NCBI GenBank assembly: GCA_050260215.1
Contig: JBLNBU010000039.1
Location: 1-10,060 of the forward strand
Reading direction: 5' to 3'
Length of the DNA stretch: 10,060 nt
DNA from: JBLNBU01 sp050260215
Lineage (GTDB): Bacteria; Pseudomonadota; Alphaproteobacteria; Rhodospirillales; Magnetospirillaceae
Position numbers and translations under genes: made by a program. Shown in pieces: positions 1 through 7,394 of the stretch (positions are counted from its first letter, which is position 1; every line of letters starts with the position of its first letter). Under the pieces are notes generated by a model. That model saw only the letters and a list, made by a program, of their open reading frames with translations, was not told where the DNA came from and made no database searches.

Positions 1-455
1 GAGAACATACGCCTGGACCCGCTCCGCCAAGGTCTCGGGACGCAGTCGCTCCTCCAGGAACCGCAATCCCGTCGCGTCACGATCGCCACCGGTTTTGGCG
101 GCCGTACGGACCGCGATCCACCCGGCGGACCAGAAGCAGGGCTCGGCCAAGCGCTCGACGGTTCGCTGGGCAAGGTCCGATACCACCGGCCCCACTCGGA
201 ACAGCTGGTGGTACTTGTGCGCCATCAGCGAGCGCATCGCCTCAAGGTCCGTCGCCGCACGCTCCTCGATCAGGGCGAGGACGGCGGAGAACCAAGAATG
301 GATGTCTTCATCCGTCGTGGGGGCCCAGCCCAGGTCACGAGGGCGGCTGCCGAAGTCTGAGGTCCAAGGCGGCGACGAAAGCCGAGCGCGGAGCATCCCG
401 TCCAGGGCGAGCAATCCGACCCGGGGATCGCGATCCAGCAGGTCCCGGAGATGAC
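1..455 (-). pseudogene. Out-of-frame C-terminal continuation of the nuclease-NTPase gene (partial at window edge)
   Basis: Reading the minus strand with codons at 1-3, 4-6 and so on gives a stop-free, natural-looking protein from at least 540 down to position 1. It contains HLRDLLDRDPRVGLLALDGM, then SWFSAVLALIEERAATDLEA, then MAHKYHQLFRVGPVVSDLAQ, and reaches the window edge with no stop. The main frame in the same place turns into implausible Cys/Trp/Pro/Arg-rich sequence and ends at 270. The two halves join well if one base is restored near 453: THASPEARLV runs directly into HLRDLLDRDP. This is therefore the helical sensor-like C-terminal part of the same protein, displaced by a one-base loss. 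Whether this is a true inactivating mutation or a sequencing error cannot be told from one sequence. The gene continues beyond position 1. Confidence 0.75.
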
Positions 456-2390
456 CAGCCTGGCCTCGGGGGAGGCATGCGTCCCCGACCACCTGATCTG
501 GAACAGGCACTGGAATGTCGGCAGAGCCGAATTGACGTTGTTCCGCTCGGGCTCGGCCCCCACAAGATGGGCAAGGGCCAGCGCGCAGCGGCGGAAATGC
601 GAGGCGTCCCAGGCGATCGCCCACAGCAGGCGTATCGCCACGTTGCGCCGCCAGAAGGTCGGCGCGAGAACGGCGGCTGCGCTTGGTCCCGCCATCGCCC
701 GCTCGATCGCGGCCAGGGCGAGTTCGGGGGCGACCGGGGCGACGGACTGCAGGAGGTCCCAGCCTTCGGTATCCGCCGGGTTCAGCTCACCCAGGCGACC
801 GCCGGGTGCCAGCCAGCCGGCGACGATGGTCCGCGCCTCGTCGCAGTCGTCCAGGTAGCCGAGGCGGCGGGCGAAGGATTTGAGCAGGCGCGGCCTCGAC
901 AAGGCGGCCAGCACGTCGCCGGCCGGCAGGTCGGCCAGGGCGGTGCGGGCCAGGTGGTTGGCCAGCACGTGGGGCAGGATGGCGCGCCAGCGTCCGCGCT
1001 TCTGAGCCAACTGCCGGCGCAGCAGGGTCGCCACGTGCTGATGCAGGCGGCGACGAGAGACCTCGGCCAGGCCGGCCAGGATGATCAACTCGCTCCCCTC
1101 CCCCTCCCCTTCGACGTCGAAGGAATAGAGCAGCGCGCACACCTGGGCCGCGCACTGAAGCTCGGTGTCCGGGGCATTGCGCTGGCGGAACAGGCGATCG
1201 AACAACTCGGCGTCATCCAGCCGGTCCAGTCCGCCACGACGCGGGGCGGCGTCGGCCATCGCCAGAGCCAGGCGGGAATTGCAGTCACTCAAGGTCACGA
1301 TGCGCCGGCGGTCTTCGTCGGACAGGTGCGGGACGCGGCGGGCAAGAAGGCGTTCGATCACCTCGGCCGACGCGGTGTCGAGACGGAAGACCTCGGAACC
1401 TTCCGGGGTGTCGTCGCGGACGTCGTATTCGATGGTCAGCAGGCTGACCGGGCCGCCACGGCCCACCAGATCGGCCAGCACCTTGTGGGCGTCGGGCGGG
1501 CAGTTGTCGACGATCACCACGGCGCGCAGGTCCATGGCGGCCAGTCGGGCGATCATCGTCACCGGTGACGGCTCCGGCCCCTGGCCGAGGTCCGCATAGA
1601 CGGCGGTGGCGCGGTCGAGCACTTGGGAACCAACCTCCGGCTCGAACAGCGCCTGGGCCAGCCTGGTCTTGCCGGTGCCCGACAAGCCCACCAGACGGAC
1701 CACCCCGCCCGGCCGGGCCAGCACCGCGCGGATCCGCTGGATGCCGGCCACGGTCGGCAGATCGCCGTCGTCACGGTGGCGCCCGTCGACGATGCGGGCC
1801 TTGTCGTCGACCAGGAAGGGCTCGACCTCTGCTTCCCTGGGAAAGGACCAGTTGCGCCACGGCTGCCAATTGAGCAGCGGCAGGCCGATGCGGTCGCGCA
1901 CCCACAGGGCGGCGCCGGGATAGCGATTGACCCACAGGGCGAGGCGCTCGCCGTCGTAGAAGTCGACGACGATTGCAACGGTCCCCGCGGCCTCACGCAT
2001 GGCACGCAACCGCCCGCTTCGCACCGGGTCGGTCAGCGACGCCGTGGCGCTGACGATGACATAGGCGCCCCCGCATGCCGCCAACTCGGCGATGGCGGCG
2101 CGGGGCACGCCGTCGGGGCGCATCTCCTTGGTGATCCCGGCGGGCTTGAGGTCGGGCACCTTGACCTGGAAGGTGGTGGAGGGGCGCTTGATGAAGTCCA
2201 GCGACGCCTCCCCTTCGACCCGGACGTCGATGCCGCCGTCGGCCGTGTCCTGGTGGCCGCCGGCGACCAGGGCCGACAAGGGAAGGCCGAAGCGCAGCAG
2301 CTCGGCCTGGCACAGCTGGACCACCAGCGCGCGCAGCTGGTCGTCGGCCAGGCGGCGGATGTGGGCGGCGTCGATGGTGAAGGCGGACAT
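270..2390 (-). CDS. Mrr-like PD-(D/E)xK nuclease fused to STAND-like P-loop NTPase (frame ends early by frameshift)
   Basis: Likely a defence protein in which an N-terminal nuclease is controlled by an NTPase switch. The chosen start is the ATG at 2390, giving MSAFTIDAAHIRRLADDQL; upstream in-frame TTG (2570) and ATG (2453) starts add only low-complexity sequence, and no start has a strong ribosome binding site. Residues about 25-115 fit a PD-(D/E)xK fold of the Mrr type: E30, D55 in GGIDVRV, then Q75-V-K77 in FQVKVPD. Residues 235-242 (GLSGTGKT) are a Walker A motif, and VVIVDN (291-296) is a Walker B-like strand with D295. LLTIEYDVRDD follows at about 318, then a winged-helix-like helical part. 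The frame as written gives 706 residues, but from about residue 645 it reads out of phase; the real C-terminus lies in another frame (see 1-455). The fold calls come from motifs read by eye; the role is inferred from similar STAND and Mrr architectures. Confidence 0.72.
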   Translation of the reverse strand: MSAFTIDAAHIRRLADDQLRALVVQLCQAELLRFGLPLSALVAGGHQDTADGGIDVRVEGEASLDFIKRPSTTFQVKVPDLKPAGITKEMRPDGVPRAAIAELAACGGAYVIVSATASLTDPVRSGRLRAMREAAGTVAIVVDFYDGERLALWVNRYPGAALWVRDRIGLPLLNWQPWRNWSFPREAEVEPFLVDDKARIVDGRHRDDGDLPTVAGIQRIRAVLARPGGVVRLVGLSGTGKTRLAQALFEPEVGSQVLDRATAVYADLGQGPEPSPVTMIARLAAMDLRAVVIVDNCPPDAHKVLADLVGRGGPVSLLTIEYDVRDDTPEGSEVFRLDTASAEVIERLLARRVPHLSDEDRRRIVTLSDCNSRLALAMADAAPRRGGLDRLDDAELFDRLFRQRNAPDTELQCAAQVCALLYSFDVEGEGEGSELIILAGLAEVSRRRLHQHVATLLRRQLAQKRGRWRAILPHVLANHLARTALADLPAGDVLAALSRPRLLKSFARRLGYLDDCDEARTIVAGWLAPGGRLGELNPADTEGWDLLQSVAPVAPELALAAIERAMAGPSAAAVLAPTFWRRNVAIRLLWAIAWDASHFRRCALALAHLVGAEPERNNVNSALPTFQCLFQIRWSGTHASPEARLVISGTCWIAIPGSDCSPWTGCSALGFRRRLGPQTSAAALVTWAGPPRRMKTSILGSPPSSP
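451..472 (-). other. Frameshift site (apparent 1-base deletion)
   Basis: On the minus strand the upstream frame uses gtc (455-453) and the downstream frame uses cat (453-451), so position 453 would have to be read twice. This is what one missing base looks like. A run of five C (minus strand; G at 468-472) lies just upstream and is an alternative place for the indel. A shift there would give THASPRGQAGHLRDLL instead of THASPEARLVHLRDLL; the second reads more naturally. No classic slippery heptamer is visible, so programmed frameshifting is not favoured. Confidence 0.65.
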
Positions 2391-2602
2391 GGGCACAACA
2401 ATCGAGGGGATGGACGGGGCCCGATCATAGTCCGCGGCGCCTCTCTTCGCCATACCGCCCCAATGACAAGAAAACCCGTCCAGGCTCGGCAGCGATCGAT
2501 AAACGCCGCGCAAAATAATTTGCCTTTGCATGCATCGCGGCCTTGCCGGCCGCCCTTGGCCCCGACACAAAGGCGGCCGGGGACGACCAGCGACGACTTG
2601 CC
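2391..2602. promoter_or_regulatory. Divergent intergenic region between the nuclease-NTPase gene and the recombinase gene
   Basis: About 210 bases separate the two divergent starts, so promoters for both genes should lie here. The middle (about 2500-2535) is locally AT-richer than the surroundings and holds a short perfect dyad, gcaaa-ataa-tttgc (2510-2523), plus the palindrome tgcatgca (2527-2534). No convincing -35/-10 pair or strong Shine-Dalgarno sequence is seen for either gene. In-frame TTG starts at 2543 (plus) and 2570 (minus) would overlap and leave almost no promoter space, which supports the later ATG starts. Confidence 0.4.
2510..2523. repeat. Short inverted repeat (possible operator)
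   Basis: gcaaaataatttgc is a perfect 5-base inverted repeat with a 4-base AT spacer inside the divergent region. It could be an operator for a regulator or a recombinase core-like site, but it is short enough to occur by chance. Confidence 0.25.
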
Positions 2603-3511
2603 ATGCTTGCCGACCAGGCCGCCGAACGCTTTCTCGACCACTGCCGCACCGCCAAGCGACTGTCGGACCACACCCTGCGCGCCTATGGCACCGATCTCGC
2701 CGACTTCGCCGCCTTCCTGGGCGGCGGGCGGACGGCCGCGGCGGTCGACCGCGAGGACTTGCGCGGCTATGTGCGCCGCCTGTTCGGCCGCCGCCTGAAG
2801 GAAGCCAGCGTCAAGCGCCGGCTGGCGACCCTGAAGGCGTTCTTCAAGTGGCTGGAGCAGGAGGAGGTGGTGGAGCTGACCCCGTTCCATCGCCTCGACC
2901 TGACGGTGCGCCAGCCCCACCGCCTGCCCCGCGCGTTGTCGGCCGACGAGATGCGGGCGCTGCTGCGCCGCTCGCGGCACGAGGCGGCCGAGGGCGGCCA
3001 TGACCGGCTGCTGCTGCACATGGTGGTGGTGGTGCTGTTCGCCACCGGCCTGCGCGTCGGCGAGCTGGCCGCGGTGCGCCTGCCCGAGGTCGTCCCGGCC
3101 GAGGGCCTGATCCAGGTGCGCGGCAAGGGCAATCGCGAACGCCGCGTCTATCTGCCCGGCCCCGACGCCCGTGCGGTGCTGAACCGCTACCTGGCGTCGC
3201 GCCGGCGGCTGAAGGCCGAGGCCCCGTGGCTGCTGCTGGACGGCAACGCAAGCCCGGTCGAGCCCCAGCAGCTGCGCCGGCGCCTGTCAGGTCTCGCCAC
3301 CCGCGCCGGCATCGAGCGCCGCGTCACCCCCCACATGCTGCGCCACACCGCCGCCACCCAGTTGATCGAGGCCGGCGTCGACATCCGCTTCGTCCAGAAA
3401 CTGCTGGGCCACGCCAGCATCTCGACCACCCAGATCTATACCCAGGTCAGCGACACCAGCCTGCGCGCCACGCTGGAGAAGGCGAACACGGTGGGGCGGC
3501 TGGGAAGGTGA
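2603..3511 (+). CDS. Tyrosine recombinase / integrase (XerC/D-like)
   Basis: A site-specific DNA recombinase that cuts and rejoins DNA through a covalent 3'-phosphotyrosine intermediate. From the ATG at 2603 it is 302 residues, the usual Xer length; a TTG at 2543 would add 20 unlikely residues. Residues about 5-95 form the SAM-like core-binding domain (LSDHTLRAYGTDLADFAAFL, then ASVKRRLATLKAFFKWL). The catalytic domain has all expected residues: R151 in ATGLRVGEL, K175 in RGKGNRERR, H244 and R247 in TPHMLRHTAAT, H270 in LLGHASISTTQIYTQ, and the nucleophile Y279. It should be active. The sequence QLIEAGVDIRFVQ and the tail SDTSLRATLEKAN look like island-borne relatives rather than the housekeeping XerC or XerD, which is an inference. 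It lies opposite to its neighbours and ends 4 bases from the stop of the convergent gene. It probably moves or rearranges the island; no att site was found. Confidence 0.9.
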   Translation: MLADQAAERFLDHCRTAKRLSDHTLRAYGTDLADFAAFLGGGRTAAAVDREDLRGYVRRLFGRRLKEASVKRRLATLKAFFKWLEQEEVVELTPFHRLDLTVRQPHRLPRALSADEMRALLRRSRHEAAEGGHDRLLLHMVVVVLFATGLRVGELAAVRLPEVVPAEGLIQVRGKGNRERRVYLPGPDARAVLNRYLASRRRLKAEAPWLLLDGNASPVEPQQLRRRLSGLATRAGIERRVTPHMLRHTAATQLIEAGVDIRFVQKLLGHASISTTQIYTQVSDTSLRATLEKANTVGRLGR

Positions 3512-3515
3512 GCGG

Positions 3516-6239
3516 TCAGTCCTTCAGCGCCTGGCGCACCACCGACAGGGGATCGGTGCGTCCGACGTCGAGCCAATAGGCCACCGCTTCGTCCTGGATC
3601 CCCGCCTTGTCGGCCGCCGAGGCCAACAGCACTGCCTTGCGCCGCAGGCTGACCGCGTTGGCGTAGCCGGCTCCGTCGCGCTGGTGCCAGGTTTCGGGAT
3701 AGGCAGCGCGGATCTGCAAGGCATCAAGTGCCAATACCAGCAACTCCCTGCCGCGCGGAGACAGGAGGGACGGGTCATGGTCAAGGATCGCCTCGATGGT
3801 GCCGACCGCCTCGGGGGCCGCCTTTGCGTCGGCACGGGCGGCCAGGAAGATCAGCAGTTGCTCGATCAGCCGATGGGGAATGGCGGGTAGCCCCAGGTCC
3901 TCCGTGAACTCGACCCAGTGGATGACACCCCACATGGCGTCGACGGCCACGTCCGCATCGGGATTGCGCAGGGCCCGAACCATTTGGTCGCTGACCGAGC
4001 CCGCATCACCGATCTGGAAGCGCAGGAGCAACGGCAGGACCGTGAACATCGAATACCCGGTCGCAACGATGTCCTCGACGAGCGCCGGCAGGCGCTGCTT
4101 CGCCACCGCGGAACCAGCGGCCAGGCTGGGGATGATTGCCCGGGCCAGGGCGAATCTCAGCCAGTACATCCGCCCGCGGATCTGATGGCCGAATGGATCA
4201 TTGCCCCTCGTTGCCAGCAATTCTTTTCCTTCGCTTTGCCACCACGTCTCGGTGTGCCCCAGCAAGGTTTCCGCATCGGCGGGAGTCCACGAAACGAAAC
4301 GCTGATTGTGGCGGCGGTAAGGTCGGCTGACGTGATGAACTTCCCGGAACCAATCGTCCGCCCGATATGTGAAAGTGTTAAGCCCTGTTCGAAATGGTGT
4401 CGGCGCCGTGTTCAGATAATGATCGGCCAGCGCCCGCACGGCTTGGCCCGGCAAGGGTTCCGGCAATGCCAGGAAGATGGGAGGACGCAGGGGGGCCAAG
4501 TCGGGGAGTTCGTCGCCCGCCCAGACTTTGGCGGCTAGCTTTTGAGCTGCCTTCTCGGGCAGCAGCCCCGCTTGGGCGAGATAGGCGAGACGGCCCAAAG
4601 CGGCCCGATCGGCAGGGGCCAGGGCGATAAGGGACCAAACCCGCTGCTCCGCATCTTCGGGAAGGTAGCCGGGCGGGTTTTTCGGCAGGTAATTCGGCAT
4701 GGGGTCGGGCCAGAACACTTCGTCGAAGCCCACCTCGCTTGGCAGGGGGAAGGCCAAGGCATCGCCAACCACGCCCATGACTTGCGAATCGCCGATGTCC
4801 TTGGCGAGATCTTCGACGACCTCCTTGAGCGACCCCGCGGCAAAGCGATCGGCACGAAGAAACTCCTTCGAGCCGAGCGACAGCAGGCGCCGGAACCAGT
4901 CGATGCGCTGGGCATCGTCGAGCCGCCAGCGAATGCAGCGGAGCAGGCCGGCAAGCAAATGGATCACCCGTCCCGCCTCGGCATGGCTTGAAGCGCCATC
5001 CACTTGGCGCCACCCATTTTCACAGCCTGTCAGCATGTCGGCGAGCAGCCCATCCGGGATCCGCGCGGCATGGACACCGTCGAGTTGCTTTTCCCAGAGA
5101 TCATCGTAACGAAGGCGCATGAAACAGGTGCCGGCCAAATCCTCGCTGGCCCACGCCAGATCACCGAAGCCGTCCCTGAGGGCGTTTGCGAGAGGGTGGA
5201 TGCGAATGCCTCCCCCGTTTCGGATCGTTGGCGGCTCCCCCAGTTCTTCGCTCAGCCGGAAACATTGGACGGGAGCGGCGGGACGCCAAAGCGGGTAACC
5301 GCTGAAGAAGCTCTTCGGCTCCTCTTCCTTGCGTTCCCGCCATTCACGATAGTCGTGGTCAGGTCTCGCCAGGGCCGACAATTCGGTCCAGTAATCCCAG
5401 CCATCGATACCCGAAAGGACACGCTGGCGTTCGTTGTGCTTGCGCCGGGTTTCGTCATCACCCCACAGGGAAAATTGCAGGGCCGCCAGCACCGCACTTT
5501 CCCGTGACGTGGCGAAGAACGGTGTTGAACCGGTGTCAACGCCCTGAAGACGTTTCCGGCACTCCCTCGTCAACCTCTCCGCCTCGTCTTCGCGACCGAG
5601 CTCCGCCAAAATGCCGGCCTTGCGGGCCAGCCAATACGGGTCGCTGCCCCGCTCTGCCTGCCACCCCTCGGCGGTAACCAGGGCGCTGGCGTCGTCGAGG
5701 AAGGTCAGGTGCCACAGCGCTTGCTGGTAGGCACGCTGATGGTGGATCTCGTCCCAGTCCGCATCCAGATGCGCCAACCGGTCATGCCAAAGGCGGAACT
5801 GGGCCGCATGCCGGAATTCGCGGTGGTGGCGCAGCACCCCGATGGCCAGGGACACCCACGATCCGCGCAACTCTGTCCGTTCCTTGAAACGAGCGGCGTC
5901 GCCCGTCGGGAACTGCGGCCCGCCCTCGATGAGTTCCGCGAAGGGCACGACCTCAGCCAGGACCACCTCGATCTTCTCGACCCAGTGGGGCGGCAACGGC
6001 AGCAGGCCACGTTCCATGCGCCAGTTGAGCTGGTCCCACGCGTCCAGCCGCTGTTCTGCAGGCCAGTCGGCAAACTTGTCCCAGACCAGGGCGTGCCCCA
6101 GGCCCCCGATATGCAGAGACTGCTCGGTATCATGGACCAAGCGCATGCGATTTGTGCTCGGCAGAACCAGCCAGCCGGGGTAGTTCCGCCTTGCCTGCTT
6201 CCACGACGCCAGTTCGGCCTTCAGGTCATCCTGCTTCAT
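3516..6239 (-). CDS. Large helical-repeat (TPR-like) protein encoded with SIR2; candidate sensor
   Basis: I do not recognise a named family. The protein is 907 residues from the ATG at 6239, whose first bases overlap the SIR2 stop codon as ATGA; an upstream start at 6299 inside the SIR2 gene would add 20 Arg/Gly-rich residues and is unlikely. It appears almost wholly alpha-helical, soluble and rich in Trp, Leu and Ala, with no signal peptide, membrane segment, Walker motif or nuclease motif. A TPR-like helical hairpin is seen at about 201-232 (DPYWLARKAGILAELGREDE, followed by a second helix). Further helical pairs at about 740-840 (LALDALQIRAAYPETWHQRD lies at the end of this stretch) suggest HEAT/TPR-type repeats. 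Translation is probably coupled to SIR2, so the two products are expected in fixed ratio and likely form a complex. By analogy with defence-associated sirtuins, where a helical C-terminal region senses phage protein and frees the SIR2 NADase, this may be the sensor or regulator. That role is inferred from context. Confidence 0.85.
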   Translation of the reverse strand: MKQDDLKAELASWKQARRNYPGWLVLPSTNRMRLVHDTEQSLHIGGLGHALVWDKFADWPAEQRLDAWDQLNWRMERGLLPLPPHWVEKIEVVLAEVVPFAELIEGGPQFPTGDAARFKERTELRGSWVSLAIGVLRHHREFRHAAQFRLWHDRLAHLDADWDEIHHQRAYQQALWHLTFLDDASALVTAEGWQAERGSDPYWLARKAGILAELGREDEAERLTRECRKRLQGVDTGSTPFFATSRESAVLAALQFSLWGDDETRRKHNERQRVLSGIDGWDYWTELSALARPDHDYREWRERKEEEPKSFFSGYPLWRPAAPVQCFRLSEELGEPPTIRNGGGIRIHPLANALRDGFGDLAWASEDLAGTCFMRLRYDDLWEKQLDGVHAARIPDGLLADMLTGCENGWRQVDGASSHAEAGRVIHLLAGLLRCIRWRLDDAQRIDWFRRLLSLGSKEFLRADRFAAGSLKEVVEDLAKDIGDSQVMGVVGDALAFPLPSEVGFDEVFWPDPMPNYLPKNPPGYLPEDAEQRVWSLIALAPADRAALGRLAYLAQAGLLPEKAAQKLAAKVWAGDELPDLAPLRPPIFLALPEPLPGQAVRALADHYLNTAPTPFRTGLNTFTYRADDWFREVHHVSRPYRRHNQRFVSWTPADAETLLGHTETWWQSEGKELLATRGNDPFGHQIRGRMYWLRFALARAIIPSLAAGSAVAKQRLPALVEDIVATGYSMFTVLPLLLRFQIGDAGSVSDQMVRALRNPDADVAVDAMWGVIHWVEFTEDLGLPAIPHRLIEQLLIFLAARADAKAAPEAVGTIEAILDHDPSLLSPRGRELLVLALDALQIRAAYPETWHQRDGAGYANAVSLRRKAVLLASAADKAGIQDEAVAYWLDVGRTDPLSVVRQALKD

Positions 6240-7243
6240 GATCCGCCCACCACTTCGTGGTCGACGTCGTAGATCTCGAACCGGGCTGCCGCCATCCACG
6301 GCGGCATGCTTGGGCGCGACTTGGTCATGTGGGGCCAGTCACGCGGATCGGGCGGCCGGCCGGCCTCGAGGTTTATGACGAACCATTCGAGGCTGCGTGC
6401 GGCGCGGTCGTGCGTGCCCGCAGGAAACACCAGCGACAGGTCGATAGGGACGACACGGCGCCGCATCAGGACGGCCCGTTGGGTTGACCGGACAGGATCG
6501 AGGCTGGCCAGGTAAATCAGGGGCGCGTTGTCCCCCAACTGGTCGCGCACCCAACCTGACCACTCCAGGAAATTCGGGTCGTCGCCGGAAAAGCCCACCA
6601 GACACAGGATGTTTTCCATGATCGCCTGCCGCACCGTATTGACGAACGGAGCGAACAGGGTCGGATAGGTGCGGAAGTGGGTTTCGGTCAGGATGTAGGG
6701 GCGCGTGCACCCCAGGGTGCCGTGCAGTTTGACGATGCGTGGGCGCTGGACCAGCGGCAGGTCGGCGGCATCGCGCACCACCCGGTAGCGGCCGGGCAGC
6801 GACGTCTCGGCACAGCGTTCGAGAAGCGTGTCCCAGTTGGTGGTGAACACGTCGGCCCACTGCAGGGCCAGCAAGCGTTCGTGCAGCGCCGACGGCTGAT
6901 AGTTGGCGTCCGGGATCGCTTTCAACAACAGCGCCTCGAGTTCATTCTCGCCGAACGCCGTCGCAAACTCCTCTGCCAGCCGCAGGGCCGAACTGACCGT
7001 GCCCGCACGGATGTGCTGGCGGTCAATGGTGTCGCCGTCGAACGTGTGGCCGGGATAAAGACGGGCGACGATCGGCTCCATCAAATCGGCCCACTTCGGA
7101 AAGCGGCGGACCGACGCCAGGCAGGGAACGGCATTCAGGCTCATGCCGGCACCGACCATCAGGGCGGCGTTGCCCCGTCCCGCCCCCCGCCACAGGGCGG
7201 AGCGGATTTGGTCGATGTGCAACTGGTCCGGATGGGGCGCCAC
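6236..7243 (-). CDS. SIR2-family protein, probable NAD+-hydrolysing defence effector
   Basis: A single-domain SIR2 (sirtuin-fold) protein. From a GTG at 7243 it is 335 residues. I prefer this start because GGAG sits 8 bases upstream and the next residues lead straight into the domain. The alternative ATG at 7396 has no such site, overlaps the start of the divergent gene and adds 51 residues of non-conserved type. Motifs in order: GAGMS at 31-35 (NAD-binding loop), FTTNWDTLLER with N136 and D138, KLHGTLG with the catalytic-type H174, and GFSGDDPN at 217-224 (second nucleotide-binding loop). The Cys4 zinc module of protein deacetylases is absent, as in SIR2 domains of Thoeris, DSR and SIR2-Argonaute systems, which degrade NAD+. 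It is the first gene of a two-gene operon. The motifs are seen; NADase activity and a defence role are inferred from the family and the partner gene. Confidence 0.9.
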   Translation of the reverse strand: MAPHPDQLHIDQIRSALWRGAGRGNAALMVGAGMSLNAVPCLASVRRFPKWADLMEPIVARLYPGHTFDGDTIDRQHIRAGTVSSALRLAEEFATAFGENELEALLLKAIPDANYQPSALHERLLALQWADVFTTNWDTLLERCAETSLPGRYRVVRDAADLPLVQRPRIVKLHGTLGCTRPYILTETHFRTYPTLFAPFVNTVRQAIMENILCLVGFSGDDPNFLEWSGWVRDQLGDNAPLIYLASLDPVRSTQRAVLMRRRVVPIDLSLVFPAGTHDRAARSLEWFVINLEAGRPPDPRDWPHMTKSRPSMPPWMAAARFEIYDVDHEVVGGS

Positions 7244-7394
7244 GGCGATATCTCCGTTTATGCGCTCAGTTAGCGATATTCCTGCTTTTCTGGCAAGACA
7301 TGGAAGTGAATACAAACAAGTTCTCGTCGATACCGATTGATCAACCCGCGGGAGCCGGATTACAGTTCCCTCATTCGTAGAGACGGAGGGGGCC
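7244..7394. promoter_or_regulatory. Divergent promoter region between SIR2 operon and metallopeptidase operon
   Basis: About 150 bases with visibly lower GC than the flanks, holding the start signals of two divergent operons. For the plus-strand gene, GGAGG at 7385-7389 sits 5 bases before the ATG at 7395, a strong ribosome binding site. A weak plus-strand promoter candidate is TTGATC (7337-7342), 17 bases, TTACAG (7360-7365); its -10 match is poor. For the SIR2 gene, GGAG precedes the GTG at 7243. The heptamer gcgatat occurs twice (7245-7251 and 7273-7279) in direct orientation, 28 bases apart, the first over the SIR2 ribosome binding site. This could be a regulator site or chance. Confidence 0.45.

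Noticed and set aside
451..472. Programmed ribosomal frameshifting to join the two frames of the nuclease-NTPase gene
   Set aside because: No slippery heptamer or clear downstream structure is visible; a one-base deletion or sequence error explains the data more simply.
477..2798. Long plus-strand open frames (477-1568 and 1623-2798) opposite the nuclease-NTPase gene
   Set aside because: They read as low-complexity Gly/Ala/Arg/Gln-rich protein with no motif and mirror a well-supported gene; long antisense frames are expected at this GC content.
2033..3019. Minus-strand open frame of 328 residues across the divergent region and recombinase
   Set aside because: It runs antisense to the recombinase and out of phase with the nuclease gene, with Arg/Ala/Pro/Ser-rich composition and no domain.
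2603..3511. Naming the recombinase xerC or xerD
   Set aside because: The catalytic residues fit any tyrosine recombinase and the setting is accessory; the sequence alone does not show it is the chromosome dimer resolvase.
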